A stretch of 64,000 nucleotides of DNA. Origin: Azolla caroliniana (taxonomy: Eukaryota > Polypodiophyta). Positions 11,993-24,313 of the stretch are shown here, piece after piece (the stretch's first letter is position 1; each line of letters begins with the position of its first letter). The position numbers and the translations under genes were made by a program. The notes beneath the pieces were generated by a model. The model ran no database searches. It saw nothing but the letters and a program-made list of their open reading frames with translations, and was not told where the DNA came from. The stretch lies in assembly GCA_043228905.1 (NCBI GenBank), contig JBHGNT010000009.1, forward strand, positions 4,712,001 through 4,776,000. The letters are read 5' to 3'.

Positions 11993-13907
11993 ATAGAAAG
12001 ATAGACTCTCGAATCAGAGATTATATATACAAGCTACCATATCTATACCTTATATTTATGTAAATGTAATTGAATGTGCCTTGTTTGTTGTTGAATCATT
12101 CTTATATTAATCAGAAACAATTGCACATTCCCAACAAAAAGTAAAGCATTTTAATAGTATGCTATTACTAACATTGTGACCAAAAAGTGAGGGATAATGA
12201 TTGATATGAGCCTAGGAAACTAGCTTTTAGTAAAACTTATAGAGATGCAGAGTGTTAACTGAACTGGTTGATCTCGATTCTAACCTTGACACAAAAAAAA
12301 ACAATACAGACACCAAACAAATTTAATGAGCCGTTGAAAAAGATCAACAAACTTTCTCACTGACAACAGAAGAAAAAGAAGAGGAGGATGAGGAAGAAGA
12401 AGAAGAAGAAGGAAACCAACAACAGATGCAAAACGAATGAATTAATTTAGTTGACTTCGATTACTTTCTTAAAAGGGCAATTCAATTCAAAACACAGTAG
12501 TGTTTCAAACTTCAATCATCTCTTTAAAGATACAGGAAACTGAGGATCTATCTAAACTCTAGAGAGAAAAATAGAGATAGAAAGAATTATATTGTAAATT
12601 ATTATCATTATTATTTAAATAGCTGAATCCCTGATATATCTTTTGCTAAAATATAAATCAATAAATCCCTAAAAATCTTTCGTAAAAAATATATATGAAA
12701 CCAAAACATCATCTTAAGGAACTCATGGGCTTAAATTCATCATTAGTTACACTCTTTTTTTTTGTCTTGCCAAAACCCTAGTTTCTTTTTCTTTTCTTTG
12801 TTTTGTTTAATGGCAAGCGCCCATGGATTCTCCATTATTTCGTTTTAGGGTTTTATTTTATCCCTAGCTCCAATCATCACATCTAAACGTTTTCTCTTTT
12901 TATTTTTATTCGATATATTTCTTATGTTTGCGTTCGATATATCTATATTTACTGTAATACGAATCACTGTCTTCTGAAACCCTAGTATTTGTTTACTCAC
13001 AAAATAACCACCCACTATTTCTTTTTCTTTTTTTAATGTTAGATTATGTTTTAGATATATGTATATTATTATATATATATACATAAATTGTAATTGAATT
13101 TAATTCATTCATTTGACTCCTCAAGGAGTTTAAATCACATAATAATATTAAAAGCTCTGAAATTTAGCAGACATGTTAGACAGGCCATAGGAAAACCATG
13201 TATATATATACATAATATGTATATTTAATGCTGAACCATAGCTTCAGGCCATTGATTTTGATGAATCCTTTTTCTTTTCTTTTTTACTGCTAATCAACCT
13301 GTTACCTAACCCACCTATGCCATACAGATTCATGGATGTCTGAGTGAATTATCTATATCTATCTCTACATGCCTAGATTTGAGACCTCTGTTTCTTGGGT
13401 CAAAAGACATCATTTCTTTAATCCTTCTTAATCATTGTTAGACATTGAAAACCTTGAAAAGATGTAAAGACTCTATTAAAACCTCTGTTTTGGGGGGCAG
13501 GGGGGTTTGAAATCTATGCAAGAAAATCAAGTCCCAATGTGGTACAAATAATATTGGATTCAATCATGTGTACAATAACACATGTTTTCTTTCAGTCTGT
13601 TTAGAAAGCCAAATCCCCCTCCTTAATAATGCCTTTACTTCCAGAATTCCTCCCCAACCATTGGAAGCAAAATTATGTACAGATAGATAAAATATGGTCC
13701 TCCTAACTATGTATGATTGCATGGAAGTTAGTTAGGCTACTTGGGAACTCTCTCCATAGTTCTCCATGTCTCTCTCTCTCTCTCTCCCGAGTCCCGCGCG
13801 CGGAAAACAAATCGCCTCCCCATGATGTAACTCTAGCATGTCTCAATGACTCATGTGAAATGACCATTGGCACACCACCTATTAGTTTGACACTTGCCCC
13901 TAATCGG

Positions 13908-14150
13908 CTTGACACAAAAAAATAACAATCGCTCAATGAAATAAACAGGCAATTTCGCACGAATCAGGAAGGCTAACTCGTTACACGATTTCATCGAAAT
14001 GGACAAATTTTTGCCTATGCACTCATCCTAATATGCTTGACACAAAAAATAATTGTAATCCCTTGACGACATAAATGCCATTCGGTACGAACTAGGTAAA
14101 CTAACTCACTACTTGATTTCATCAGAATGGACAAATTTATATGTACACCC
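13908..14150. repeat. Diverged tandem duplication, ~125-bp unit
   Basis: Two copies (about 13908-14025 and 14034-14150) share, in order, cttgacacaaaaaataa, tcaatga/cgacataaa, a cgcacgaa-type block, ctaactc, gatttcatc and gaatggacaaattt. Identity by eye is roughly 75 percent, so the duplication is old. Confidence 0.75.
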
Positions 14151-14436
14151 TTCTTCTCAAGAAGTTGAAAATGTATTGTGCGCGTCAATGACTTCTATTA
14201 GGGAAGTGGGGCCATCAAGTAGGGGTGGGGTTGTTTATAAACATGCTTGTGCAATAAGTGTGGCACAAAAGGAGCTCAAACTTGTGTTGGACCACTTGTT
14301 GATAAACATAGGATGCAATTATTTAGTGCCAATTTCATAGGTTTAGGCTTTTGTCTTGTAGGATTAATTAACATATGTCTTGACCTTTGTTTGCTAATAC
14401 TGTTATTGTAATCATCCCCTAATCATAACGTTGCAT

Positions 14437-14830
14437 AGGATGGTGGATGTGGGTAACTTGCCATGTACTATTTAGTGCTTTGTTTACTGAATAACACGAG
14501 ATTGTTTTGATTAGTGTGGCATTGGAACTCTTATGACATGCAAGCTAGTTGCCAATCATTTATTACCACCTCTATGTTGATGTGTTGTTGAAATTATTAA
14601 TGCAAGTTGACCATGATTGATGATATCAATGCATTGCATACAATGGACATGGGTAACATGTCATGTACTATTTGAGTTGTGTGTTTACTAAATAACACAA
14701 CATTGTTTTTATTAGTGTGGCATAATGGCGTGGAACTCTTATGGCATGCAAGCCACCTAGTCTTTTATCATCACCTCTACAATTATGTGTTGTTGATTAT
14801 TAATGAATATTGACAATGATTGATGATTGT
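14437..14830. repeat. Diverged direct repeat, ~190-bp unit
   Basis: The two copies (about 14437-14625 and 14636-14830) share gggtaac, catgtactattt, tgtttact, aataacac, attagtgtggcat, ggaactcttatg, catgcaagc and gtgttgttga in the same order. No coding potential. Confidence 0.75.
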
Positions 14831-15884
14831 TAATTCAACATGCAATACATGAGCCTAGAAAGAACATCGCCAAGGTTAAACCAAGTTGTGAGAAATGGAA
14901 TTACCATTGAGCCACAGTGATGAAGTACAAACCAATACATGGCACACTTCCTTAGGTTTGGTCCCATGGACAAAAAACACAAACTGATAGTTTGGTTTTG
15001 TCATTTTTGGTTGAGAGTCTTGACCATAAGATGGTGCATGCTTGCCATTATTGTCCAAATGATTGAACATTAACTCATGAAAAGTAATGGTGAATGTGTA
15101 CACTCTGAGGAGATATTTATTATAGTTATCTATGTATATGAAATAAAGTGAATAACAATTATCATGACAACTTCAACAATGGTTGTACCCTATTTATGGT
15201 GTTCATCATATAGAGAGAGAATTTGTTTTCAAGTTGCCCTACTATGGGACTAACTCATGACTTGTTGTGTCATATTTTTTTAAGATGCCATTGCTTACTT
15301 CAAAGCCATGGTAGAGGTTATTGTCTTTGGTGACATGAATATCATGATAGGATTATCATGCGTGAAATGCTATGAGTGAAATTGTATGGGAGAAATAATA
15401 TGAAATATATCATGTTTGTTTCATGTTACGGTACACTCTATCACAGGCTCCCAATCTATGCTTCTTACATTTCTATTAAAAAATATAACCAACAATGGTA
15501 TTTGAGATAGGTCCATTCAAAGGAATTTGGCATAGATCAATTCCAACATGACAAAAAAAGGCAAAGAACCAACAGTTTTTCTCTCAACAAAGCCAAATAT
15601 AAGTGACTAACTTTTCCCAAAGTACCCCGAATCATATGGTAAAAAATCTTTGATCAATTGAAGATACTACACTCAAATGTCATTGAGAAGAAGAGGATCA
15701 ATAACTAATGGAGATTATCTTCAAATCTAGAATAAAAAGAAGAAAAGATGAAGGTTGAATGCATAAATAAATACCATAGGATCTAACACTTCAAATCCAG
15801 GGTTGTAAGCTTGAACACCAATGCCACCACACCATCATTTGTATTACTATATAGCAATCTTCAATTTCATTGTTTCATCATCTA

Positions 15885-16640
15885 GGAATAGTCAACAATT
15901 CGATTTAGGCTTAACCGGTTTGCCCTTATCCAAGCCAAACTGGTTAAGCCTAAACCATTTTGGGGTTCTCAAACCTGAACCGATCCAATCCCTAAACTGG
16001 TTTAGGCTAAACCGGTTTGTGAACCAGTTTGGGACAAAAAAAATTACAGGTGTAAGAAACCCAAAAAACACCACTACCACTTCCTCCTACTCTTCTTCTC
16101 CTCCTCATAACTCCCACCTCCTCAACCTTACCACCGATGAGTCCGAATTCAACTCCAAGTCCCACATCCACGACTCCTTCTCCGTAGACTACTACGATTG
16201 GTTGGCCAACATCCATCAATTCCCTGCCTCCCACCACCCAAACCACGAGCCCTGATGCTATGGCGACCTCTCGGTCTTGGTGATCCAATCCTTCTCCAAA
16301 TTTGACAACTCAAAGAGAATTGGAATTAATATTTTAACCTATATGTACAAAAAGAATGTATATAACACCAAGGAGGTCCTACTCCTCATGATCGTCCACT
16401 ATGCAAGCTCCCTCTCCCTCTCTCTTGTCACTCAAGCGTCGTTGCCTATGGCTTCCTATCAATCTCTCTCTCAAGTTCTAACTTCTAACTACTAATTGTC
16501 TAATTTCTAACTTTCTAAACCCTAATTATTGAATAACATAAACGGCTTAAATTGCTTGAACCGGTTTGGCAAGGCTCAAGCCAAGCTGCTAAGCCATTTT
16601 TAAACGGTTTAGGCTTGAGCCAAGCCGTTGCCAATCCCTA
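15885..16640. repeat. Patches rich in AACCGGTTT / TTTAGGCTTGA motifs
   Basis: Two patches (about 15900-16030 and 16553-16637) repeat aaccggttt, taagcctaaac and gcttgagccaagcc on both strands, giving short inverted repeats. A related patch lies inside the satellite at 38.7-39.2 kb. Such degenerate palindromic patches are common non-coding plant repeats; I do not know this one's origin. Confidence 0.55.
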
Positions 16641-17204
16641 ATTGCCTATATTTTCCATTTGCCTAAAATGTTCATTTCCTCATTGCAAGTCGAATTGAAA
16701 ACCTTTGGGGAAGAAAAATATCAGAGTTTACAAAGTTTACCATGCATTCATTTGTCAGCAAACACACACATCTCTCGAATTTAGATGAACAAGGTTTCAT
16801 TTTCAGCATCCGGAATTTTGAGCATCCCAATGATGCAAGAATCTTGAAACTAATTCAATACTCAATTTGACCTCATTCAAACAATGATGAAAAGAATGGG
16901 GTCACAATCCTGTTTCTTATTTCCTTTAAAAAAAACTGAGATGAAAAAATCACAAGAACGAAAAAAAAATGCAATGACAATCATCTCAGCTCAGACAACT
17001 CCATATGGAAAATGATACATTGGGAATATGGATTGCATACATCTTGAGCATTTCCCTCGTGGGAAGAGTAAAATTCCATGTCTTACAATTGGATTTCCTT
17101 GATAGTGATTCAAGGAGTATTAGTTCAAAACTACAGGCAATCTTGGCACCAACAACCACTAATAATAGTACCCCATCATAAAAGCAAGTGACAACCATCT
17201 GCCA

Positions 17205-20200
17205 TCATTTCATATATTTCTGAAGAAACTTGCGATGGAAGTCATTCCTAATCGTGTCATTAATGAATCTCTTTGCCACCTTTGGCTCACCTCGAGCTTG
17301 GTTCTTGAAAACAACATCATCATCCCATCTGAACATAACCACAAATTATTGAACCTGATGAGTAAAATAACTCTTTCCAACATAAAAAAGTAAACACCTT
17401 CAATCTTTGGACTCTTACCTTCTCTTCACGGAGAAGTTTGGATTCATCAATGGATTTCCCCTCACAAGCTCAACTTCTTTAGCTTTAAGCTCTTCCTCCA
17501 TCTTTAGCTTCTCCTGTAATTCAATTCAAAAAAGATATCAACATCATTATCAAAGTAGCTGGCTTTGAGTATCATGGTACCAGCTACCAAAGAAGTTTGA
17601 TTTTTGGTTCACGTACCATTCTCATTTTTTCTTCAGCTCTTTCTTTCTTGATTCGTTCCAACTCTATAAGCAAAGCTGCTGTATCATCTTCATCATCGTC
17701 GCTATCACTATACATGTATGTAGTGATAAATAAGTTAACAAAACTAGATAGAAACAATAAACTCTAAGAAAAATCCGATTCAATGGGTTTTCTTAAATAA
17801 AACTACCTTTCATCCGAATCACTTTTAAGATCCACATCTGAATCATCTGCATCTATATTCTTTATAGCTAGCTTCTCTTCTGCATCCCTTCTTCCTGCAT
17901 AGTCAAAAAGTAGCTTGTTAAAACCATACACAAGTGGCTCATATTTTTTGGGAGTTTCTTTCTTTTAACAACAAAAACAATCCACGCAAATAAAGAAAGG
18001 TTTACCTCCATTCTCGAGATATGGAGCACCTCTCCTCCTCTCCCGGTCATCTGAAAAGAGAATCCAATGAGAAACTTCCATTACAAATAGAACATAAAAC
18101 AAACAAAACACTAATACACCATCTAAATTTGAAAAGATAATATACCATAACCCCTGTCTTTGGAAGTAAAGTGTTTCCTTTCACGTTCCTCCAACTCCTC
18201 ACGAAGGTTTCGTTTGCGAAGCTCTTCTTGAGTGTCTTGACCTTCCTTTCTGTGTAATAATTTCACCATCAGGAACTTCAAATAATCATATAAAAAGTAA
18301 CAAACTCTACACAGTAAAACATCCTGGAATGGTTCAATGATCATATAAAAAGTAACATCAACCTAACAAACTCTACACAATAAAAATCCCTGAAATGGTT
18401 ATGCTATATCAAACAAATCTAACAATATCAGCCAATAATCCAATATGGGAAAAGAAACATCATGGAGGGGAAAAAATATAGCATATTCATAACGTTTAAA
18501 TGTGAAAAGACTACATTCCTATGTTTCCGGGAGTGAATATTATTCAAACAATTCAGTAAACCTTCAGTTACATTAGAATACTCAATATGTAGAATTTAGT
18601 ACAAAAAATTGATCCTAGGCGTGTTGTGATCAAAGCCTGAATTCATCTTTCCTTCATATCAGAATAGAATCTCTTTGCAAGCCTTCAATTTAGATGTTAT
18701 CATGAGATAATACGATGTCCTATCTGTATTAATATGTATTGCATATACATATATACATAATTTACAAGCAGTGTGCACTTGTGAAAGTCCCCAAGAAACC
18801 ATAAAAATGTATTGTTCTACAATAGCGGCAATAGGTCCAATGACCACCCATCTTTAATATCACTTTGTTGAATTATGCTAGAAGCTGAGACTAAGCTCGG
18901 CATTCAGTTACATACTTGCTGGAAGCCTTTCTTATATCAATCTGAAGAAACAATCGTGAAAAGCTCATGGATAGAAATTATACAACAATCCTTAACATGT
19001 TTAATGTTGAAATGACCACATGAGAATATAATATCAACGCAAGTGAATTAGCACTTGCAAGAAAGAAGATCTGATCAGAACACAGCTGAAAGAAACTCTA
19101 AATTTGAGACAATGGCCAACAATGGCCAGGAGAAAATGGGGAATTTGCAACTTCAACAGATAACAGAGAAAAAAATTAAATTAAAAGAATTTGCATGCTG
19201 GAGACGGAGATGCCCCTTTCATAAATTCAAAACAGCATTATAAAAGAACATTAATTTTGGAAATGGGACATTGAATCAACTTGTGATTTACATTGATTAA
19301 CAAACAGATAAATCCTAAATTAAAAGAAAGGTAATATGAATGTGTACATAAGTTCAAAACATACAAACCTAAAGTACAAGCAAAACTAACAAACCAGATA
19401 TATTCAATTTCAACAGATAACAGACAAAGAAACCCTAAATAAACAACAAAGAAAGGTAAAGGAACCAGATATGCAGTTTCAATTGATTCGCAGACAAAAG
19501 AAAGAAATCCTAATTCAGAATCAATAAGGAAAAACACATGGAAAAAAATGCAATATTAACAAATTTGAATAGCAGTAAATCCAAAGGAACGAAAACTGAA
19601 CATGCTAAGCAACTTTCAAACATCCTGGACTGCGTATTCATAAAAGCACTATCGACCAAACTAAAAGTAGAGCTAATTTTAAGAGTGGATTTGGGAAAAG
19701 AAAAGAGCTTGCCAATACACAACATCAACAGACTCAACCACAAAAACTAAACCCTAAATCAAAAGAAGAAGCATCGGAAACAAAATAAAAACATCAGGTG
19801 AAAATAAAAAACCCTAATTTGAAGCAAGATCAATAAAAACAAATAAAAGCACTTGCCAATATGCAGCATCAGGGGATTTCACATCGAGAAAAGAAACCCC
19901 AGGAAATCAAAACAAACAGCCTATCGCATATTCATGAAAGGTAAGAGATTACAAGGAAAGAACAGAAAATCAGGTAACAGAAAGCATATGATAGAAATAT
20001 AATAGATCAAAGAAACCAAATAGCAGATGATAGAAACACAACACCAGAGATAGCAGGTGTCAAGAACCAGGATTACTGGAAACAGGAATAAAACCACAAC
20101 AGAGATCAAACACAACAAAAGGCAAAAGAACCCGAGTAAAAAACAAAAATTTAAAAAAAAATTTAAAACAGAACAGGATAGCCGACCTGACCTGGTTTTG

Positions 20201-20322
20201 AGGTTAGTGTGGGCGGCGAGGTCGCGAGAGGAGAACTTCTGGGAGGGAGCGAACATGCGAGTGCCGCCCTGTTCCTGGCCCCCTCTCGCGGGAGCCCAAG
20301 TGGGCCGTGCAGCAGTCGTCAT
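17205..20322 (-). CDS. CWC15: Spliceosome-associated protein CWC15 (Cwf15 family)
   Basis: Seven exons read by eye: 20322-20192, 18249-18146, 18050-18006, 17894-17807, 17707-17617, 17513-17419 and 17328-17205. All phases agree and give 225 codons, the usual family length. The N-terminus has the family signature ([24 protein letters not shown] at about 31-40). Exon 2 encodes '[20 protein letters not shown]', a charged helix; exons 4-5 an Asp/Ser-rich acidic stretch; exon 6 a Lys/Glu helix; exon 7 ends in the conserved [12 protein letters not shown] and [23 protein letters not shown]15 is a nuclear protein of the Prp19/CDC5L (NTC) complex, needed for spliceosome activation. Intron 1 is long (about 1.94 kb), the others short. 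The start is the ATG of the conserved N-terminus. No sign of decay. Confidence 0.95.
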
Positions 20323-20382
20323 CTCTCACGCTCTGTTCTTCTGCTCCCTCCTTACTTCTTAGCCTTCTTCGCGTTTTCTAGG

Positions 20383-20480
20383 GTTCTCTCTCCCTCTCTG
20401 TTTCTCTGTCTCTGTCTCTGTCTGTCTGTCTATGTCTCTGTCTGTCTGTCTCTGTCTCTCTGTCTCTGTCTGTCTACTCT
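20383..20480. repeat. CTGT/CTCTGT simple repeat in CWC15 5' region
   Basis: Imperfect tctctgtctgtc repeats just upstream of CWC15, probably in its promoter or 5' untranslated region. Confidence 0.9.
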
Positions 20481-20535
20481 GTGCGTCTCCGTCTGATGAG
20501 ACTCTGAGAAGGAGAAGAAGCAGAAGGAGAAGGAG

Positions 20536-20563
20536 TGTATACATACATACATACATACATACG
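20536..20563. repeat. ATAC microsatellite
   Basis: About six tandem ATAC units. Confidence 0.9.
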
Positions 20564-20705
20564 TGTGTATTTATATACCTATCTCCTCTCGTATACGTTT
20601 TTATATACACGTGTACATATACGGTGGCGTATTTTTATACGGTTGCGTTTTCACGGGACGTACTTGTAGTTTCTCACAAAATTCTGCCTCTACCCCTGGA
20701 ATTCT

Positions 20706-20915
20706 CTTATGTTTGGAATCCTACTCCATCAATCGTGCGGGTGAAGAAATAACGACTCGTCTCAAATGCATTCATGTTTTAAAGCTACTGCCCAAATGCA
20801 AAACCCATTGTGCCCAACATTGCCAGTGACAAGGTAATGACCAAGATGGCTTTTTAGCACTTCGGGCATGTGCGAGGACTTTGTGTTTGGAATCCTACTC
20901 AATCAATTGTGCGGT
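20706..20915. repeat. 29-bp direct repeat
   Basis: The sequence tttggaatcctactc.atca is found at about 20712-20740 and again at 20887-20915 with two substitutions. Confidence 0.75.
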
Positions 20916-22135
20916 GTTGCAAAAATGTGTGTGTGTGCTACTCGAGCGGGACCATGAGGGTCTTATACTAAGGAGGACGCAAAACGTAGAGGATATGCGA
21001 GCGTAGACTACACTTGAACATAAATGGGACTCGAATGTAGAGGTGGGTGTAGAGGAGACTTGAATGCTTAGGGGGCTTGAAAGTAGAGGGAACTCGAGAA
21101 CTTAGAGAACTCGAACGTTCAGCCTCCACGACTTCCCTTCTCTCATCTCCTCGCACTCTCTCTTCCGCAAAGGCACTCATGAGCGATTAGCACATGGGAT
21201 TAGGCCTAATACACTTCATTGATGCAAGTACATGAGATTAAAATTAGAATGTCTTCATATTTAAGAAGTAGATGGTAGTTTATACAAGAAATCCCTTTGT
21301 AAAGTAGGGTTTAGAAAACGTTCGTAAAGATTAAGTACAAGGGTGGTAACAAGTAGCGATACAATGAACGATTAAAAAATAACCATTAAGTATAAAACAC
21401 AAATGAAAGTTGAGGAGGTGGTTGAGTTTGTGATGAAGGTGCGAGTCAAGTGGGCACCCAAAACCTCACCTACATTCAATGACAATGGCCCTCAAGTTGA
21501 AGTAGTGTCCTCGGAACTTCTTCCTCCCCTTTAACAGCTGGTGTGTGAGTTTGGTGAACCCCTTCTTTGAATCCACCAACACATAATGGCACTCACTAGA
21601 GAATCGGCCTCAAGGTATGATTGAGAACAAGAACCAAGAACCTTAATACTCATGAAGAAGAGGGAAAGGAAACCCCTAAGACCTCAAGTATATCGAGGAG
21701 ACGGAGAAGAAGAAGAAAGATATCACAAAACCCTAATGATGCACTCTCAAAACAAGTGACCCGAAATATGCTCTCTTCTCCTCTTTTATAGAGGATACGC
21801 TTATTTTCGGCATTAAATGTATTTATTCCCTTTTGCGTTAAAAATAAATGATACAATAAGTGTTTAATACACGTTAATAGAGATTCAAATTTTGCACCTT
21901 TTATACGTAGTCAATGGCTCAAACCACTATGCCAATGGTCTTTATTTATTATAATAATATTTTCGTATAACCATATGTTTTTGTGGTCATGGTCAAACCC
22001 CCTGTTTATCCACTTTCTACCTTCGGCCATGCCACATCATGATGACAATGAGAAAAAATAATGACTAATCTAAAATGTATTGGTGTTTCAAAGCTAGTGC
22101 TAAATGCAAGCCGTTGTGCCCACCATTACATTAGC
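20747..22135. repeat. Diverged ~80-bp direct repeats 1.3 kb apart
   Basis: 20747-20828 and 22061-22135 share aataa.gact, a tcaaatgcatt-like block, gttt.aaagct, aaatgcaa and ttgtgccca.cattgcc. They could be the ends of an old unidentified element or a plain duplication. Nothing between them is recognisable. Confidence 0.5.
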
Positions 22136-22342
22136 ATGTTGGAGCATGGAGAGGTTTAGATGAGAAGGTAGAATGATTCTCATGTTATCCCTTGACCAAT
22201 AATTTGAGGATGAATAACATTCACACTCGATATGAAGCATGTGTTGCTATTTCGAAATGCCTCCCACCTTGAAGCACTAAACGTACCAATAGCACACAAC
22301 TCTTAAAAGTTAGTTAACACCATCCAACTTCTAGTTACTTAC

Positions 22343-22785
22343 TGTTAAGAATTAGGTAAGTAATTAAGCAAGGGTTAATTAGTACCTAATTATGTGATTA
22401 GTTGATAAGCGGAAGATTAAGTGATATGTGTGTATGTGTGTGAGAGGAAGAGAGAGAGAGAGAGATACACTTATGAACAACACAAGATGGGGGATGAGTA
22501 ACTATATTAAATTAGCTTTATCATCATCAAAAACAAAAATACCCACAATGAGGTATATATAAATCTCATGTGCAAAGGTGCACATGTGTGAGTGGAATAT
22601 AGGTACTAAGGTGTAAGTCCTATATTAAATGTACTTAGGAGTGGAGGATCTAGAATATCCCACTTAAGTACAAGGTCCTATTTAAGGCGTTATAGTCAAC
22701 ACTTCTAACTAGATTCTATCTAGGTAATTATAAAGTTACATGGTTGACTAAGTAACTAAACTAAGTTGAGCTTGATCTCTCAACA
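22343..22785 (-). repeat. Copia 3' LTR
   Basis: In element orientation this is the 3' LTR. It is nearly identical to 31644-32086; differences seen include gcgg/gcag, acaagatggggg/acaatatgggga, caaca/caata and a small cluster near the end. It contains a GA microsatellite at about 22448-22465. Confidence 0.95.
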
Positions 22786-22800
22786 CGCCCCCTCAAGCTC
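22786..22800 (-). other. Copia polypurine tract
   Basis: On the minus strand GAGCTTGAGGGGGCG directly abuts the TGTT start of the 3' LTR, the expected place for the plus-strand primer. Confidence 0.85.
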
Positions 22801-23762
22801 AAGTGGGAGGCGTCCGACATCCGCTTTGGCTTTCGTCGGCTTCGTGTGCTTCCGTCCAGCCTTCGGCTTTCTTCGCCATGGCAATCTCGGTTCCTCCCCC
22901 TCAAGCCGGTGACAAAGGCTTGTAGTGTGTGGGTGAAGGTCGACTACTTCCACCCATCACGGGTTACGAGCTGCTTCGGTGGAGCTCTTGGGCTCTTGTT
23001 CGGCCGCTACCTCCATCGCGAAGGCGTAATGATGGGCCATTTACTCGTTGTAGCCGAGCCGAGTGACATGATTCTTCAAGAGCGTCGAAGTTTTTCGCTC
23101 GCTGATGTGAGCGCCTTCTTTACTCCGGGTTTATGCATGATGGGTACACCAAACTCACTGTCTAGTGAGGGAGCCGATCCATCCGAATCATTGTCGTCGG
23201 GGTGGTCGACTTCGTATTCGGGCATCTTACCTTTGCCTTTCTCCAAGTTTGTACTTGGCCGTGACGTGCTTGGGTCGCGTGGGGGCTCTTGTGGCCCACT
23301 AGGCTTTGTCGTAATCGGACTTTCTTCGAACATGTGTTCGAAGCGATCTCCATCTTCTACCTCTTGTTTGGCGGATTCCGGGTCGAGCGGAGTTAGAGTC
23401 GAAGTTGTCTCCAGTGCGTACCGGGATGCAGGCTCGTCGAAGACTACGTCTCGACTTACCTGAACCGCTCGGGTAGAAGGGTCGTAGCACTTGTATGCCT
23501 TCTTCTTGGACGAGTATCCTATGAGGATACATTCCTTCGACTTTGCGTCGGGCTTTTGTCGTTGTTCGTTCAGGATGCGTACATTCGCAATGCTTCCAAA
23601 CACCTTGAGGTGCGACAAGATTGGCTTCCTTCCAACGAGGAGCTCGTAGGGAGTTAGCTCATGAACTCAATTGGTGGTGCACGGGTTCATGAGATAGACG
23701 GTCGCGGATGCCACGTCGGCCCAATAGAAGTTCGGCATGTGTTTCTCATGTATCATGGCGTC
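22801..23762 (-). pseudogene. Copia integrase distal part and 3' remnant
   Basis: Continues the copia integrase from the nested insertion at 23762. It reads MIHEKHMPNFYWADVAS, then 'VHELTPYELLVGRKP' after an in-frame TGA (23667-23669), then 'HLKVFGSIA' and 'KKKAYKCYDP', the usual end of the copia integrase region. A linker ending in 'KLRRS' and a TGA at 23076 follows. A frameshifted 'RLGYNEW' lies just beyond, and then non-coding sequence runs to the polypurine tract. The reverse transcriptase and RNase H that should follow are missing. The long plus-strand frame at 22846-23463 is a shadow of this region. Confidence 0.85.
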
Positions 23763-24220
23763 TGTCATGACGACATACATTTTGGCCTTACAAGGATTCG
23801 AGCCCAAGATGTCTTGGTCTATATGTTAGACCTTTAACCATTATACTAACATATATGATGTATAGTTATAATAAATGTATTATTAGTTATTACAAAACAT
23901 TTAGAGTATTCTAGAACAATCTAGAGTATTCTAGAACATTCTAGGATATTCCATGATTATATTAAATATCATAAATATCTAAAATATTCTAGAACATTCT
24001 AGAATACTCCATAAGGACCTATAAATAGGTGTCTATTCATTCATCACAACTCATTCGGTTCAACACCAGTTTGTAGCCCCTTAGCCTACTCTTTGTAATC
24101 CTTGCTCTCTTATAATATCAACTCTCTTTCCATTTCTAGTATTCTTTCTCTCTCTTCTCTCTCTCTCTCTACCTTCTACTTTCATCTTATTTTTCTCTCT
24201 CCTATTCTCAAGTCACGACA
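23763..24220 (+). repeat. Gypsy 5' LTR
   Basis: 458 bp, TG...CA ends. The U3 part has clustered TTCTAGAA motifs, then a TATA box at 24020-24027, then a CT-rich leader. It differs from the 3' LTR by a handful of substitutions, a 4-bp indel (cctactc/ctc) and CT-tract length. Confidence 0.95.
23909..24027 (+). promoter_or_regulatory. Heat-shock-element arrays and TATA box in gypsy LTR
   Basis: 23909-23941 reads TTCnnGAAnnATCnnGAGnnTTCnnGAAnnTTC, seven alternating pentamer units with two imperfect. 23987-24004 is TTCTAGAACATTCTAGAA, four perfect units. The TATA box TATAAATA follows at 24020-24027. Alternating nGAAn/nTTCn is the binding site of heat shock factors. The same arrangement is present in the 3' LTR (29204-29236 and 29282-29299). 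Heat response is inferred, not shown. Confidence 0.8.
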
Positions 24221-24313
24221 GTTTGAACCGAATTTATCTCTTTTCTTCTTCTCCAACTTCTTCTTCTTATCTTAACCTTATTCAACCAAATCTAGCAATT
24301 TTCTATCACAACT

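Larger units (their letters stand above)
11993..17204. other. Intergenic region between STICHEL-like and CWC15 genes
   Basis: Contains the STICHEL-like promoter and leader, with a GAA-rich tract at about 12366-12413. The rest is AT-rich DNA with two diverged direct-repeat pairs and an AACCGGTTT-rich patch, annotated separately. No additional gene is recognised; the open frame at 15821-16255 crosses that patch and shows no known domain. Confidence 0.6.
20323..22342. other. CWC15 upstream region and intergenic DNA
   Basis: The first ~150 bases upstream of the CWC15 ATG are CT/CTGT-rich on the plus strand, followed by an ATAC microsatellite. Beyond that are two small direct-repeat pairs (annotated separately) and no recognisable gene, up to the copia element at 22343. 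Confidence 0.6.

Noticed and set aside
15821-16255. 144-codon plus-strand frame as a gene
   Set aside because: The first half is the AACCGGTTT-rich repeat; the second half shows no domain. A retrogene fragment cannot be excluded, but there is no positive evidence.
22846-23463. 205-codon plus-strand open frame
   Set aside because: It is the antisense shadow of the copia integrase region, which has clear homology on the minus strand.
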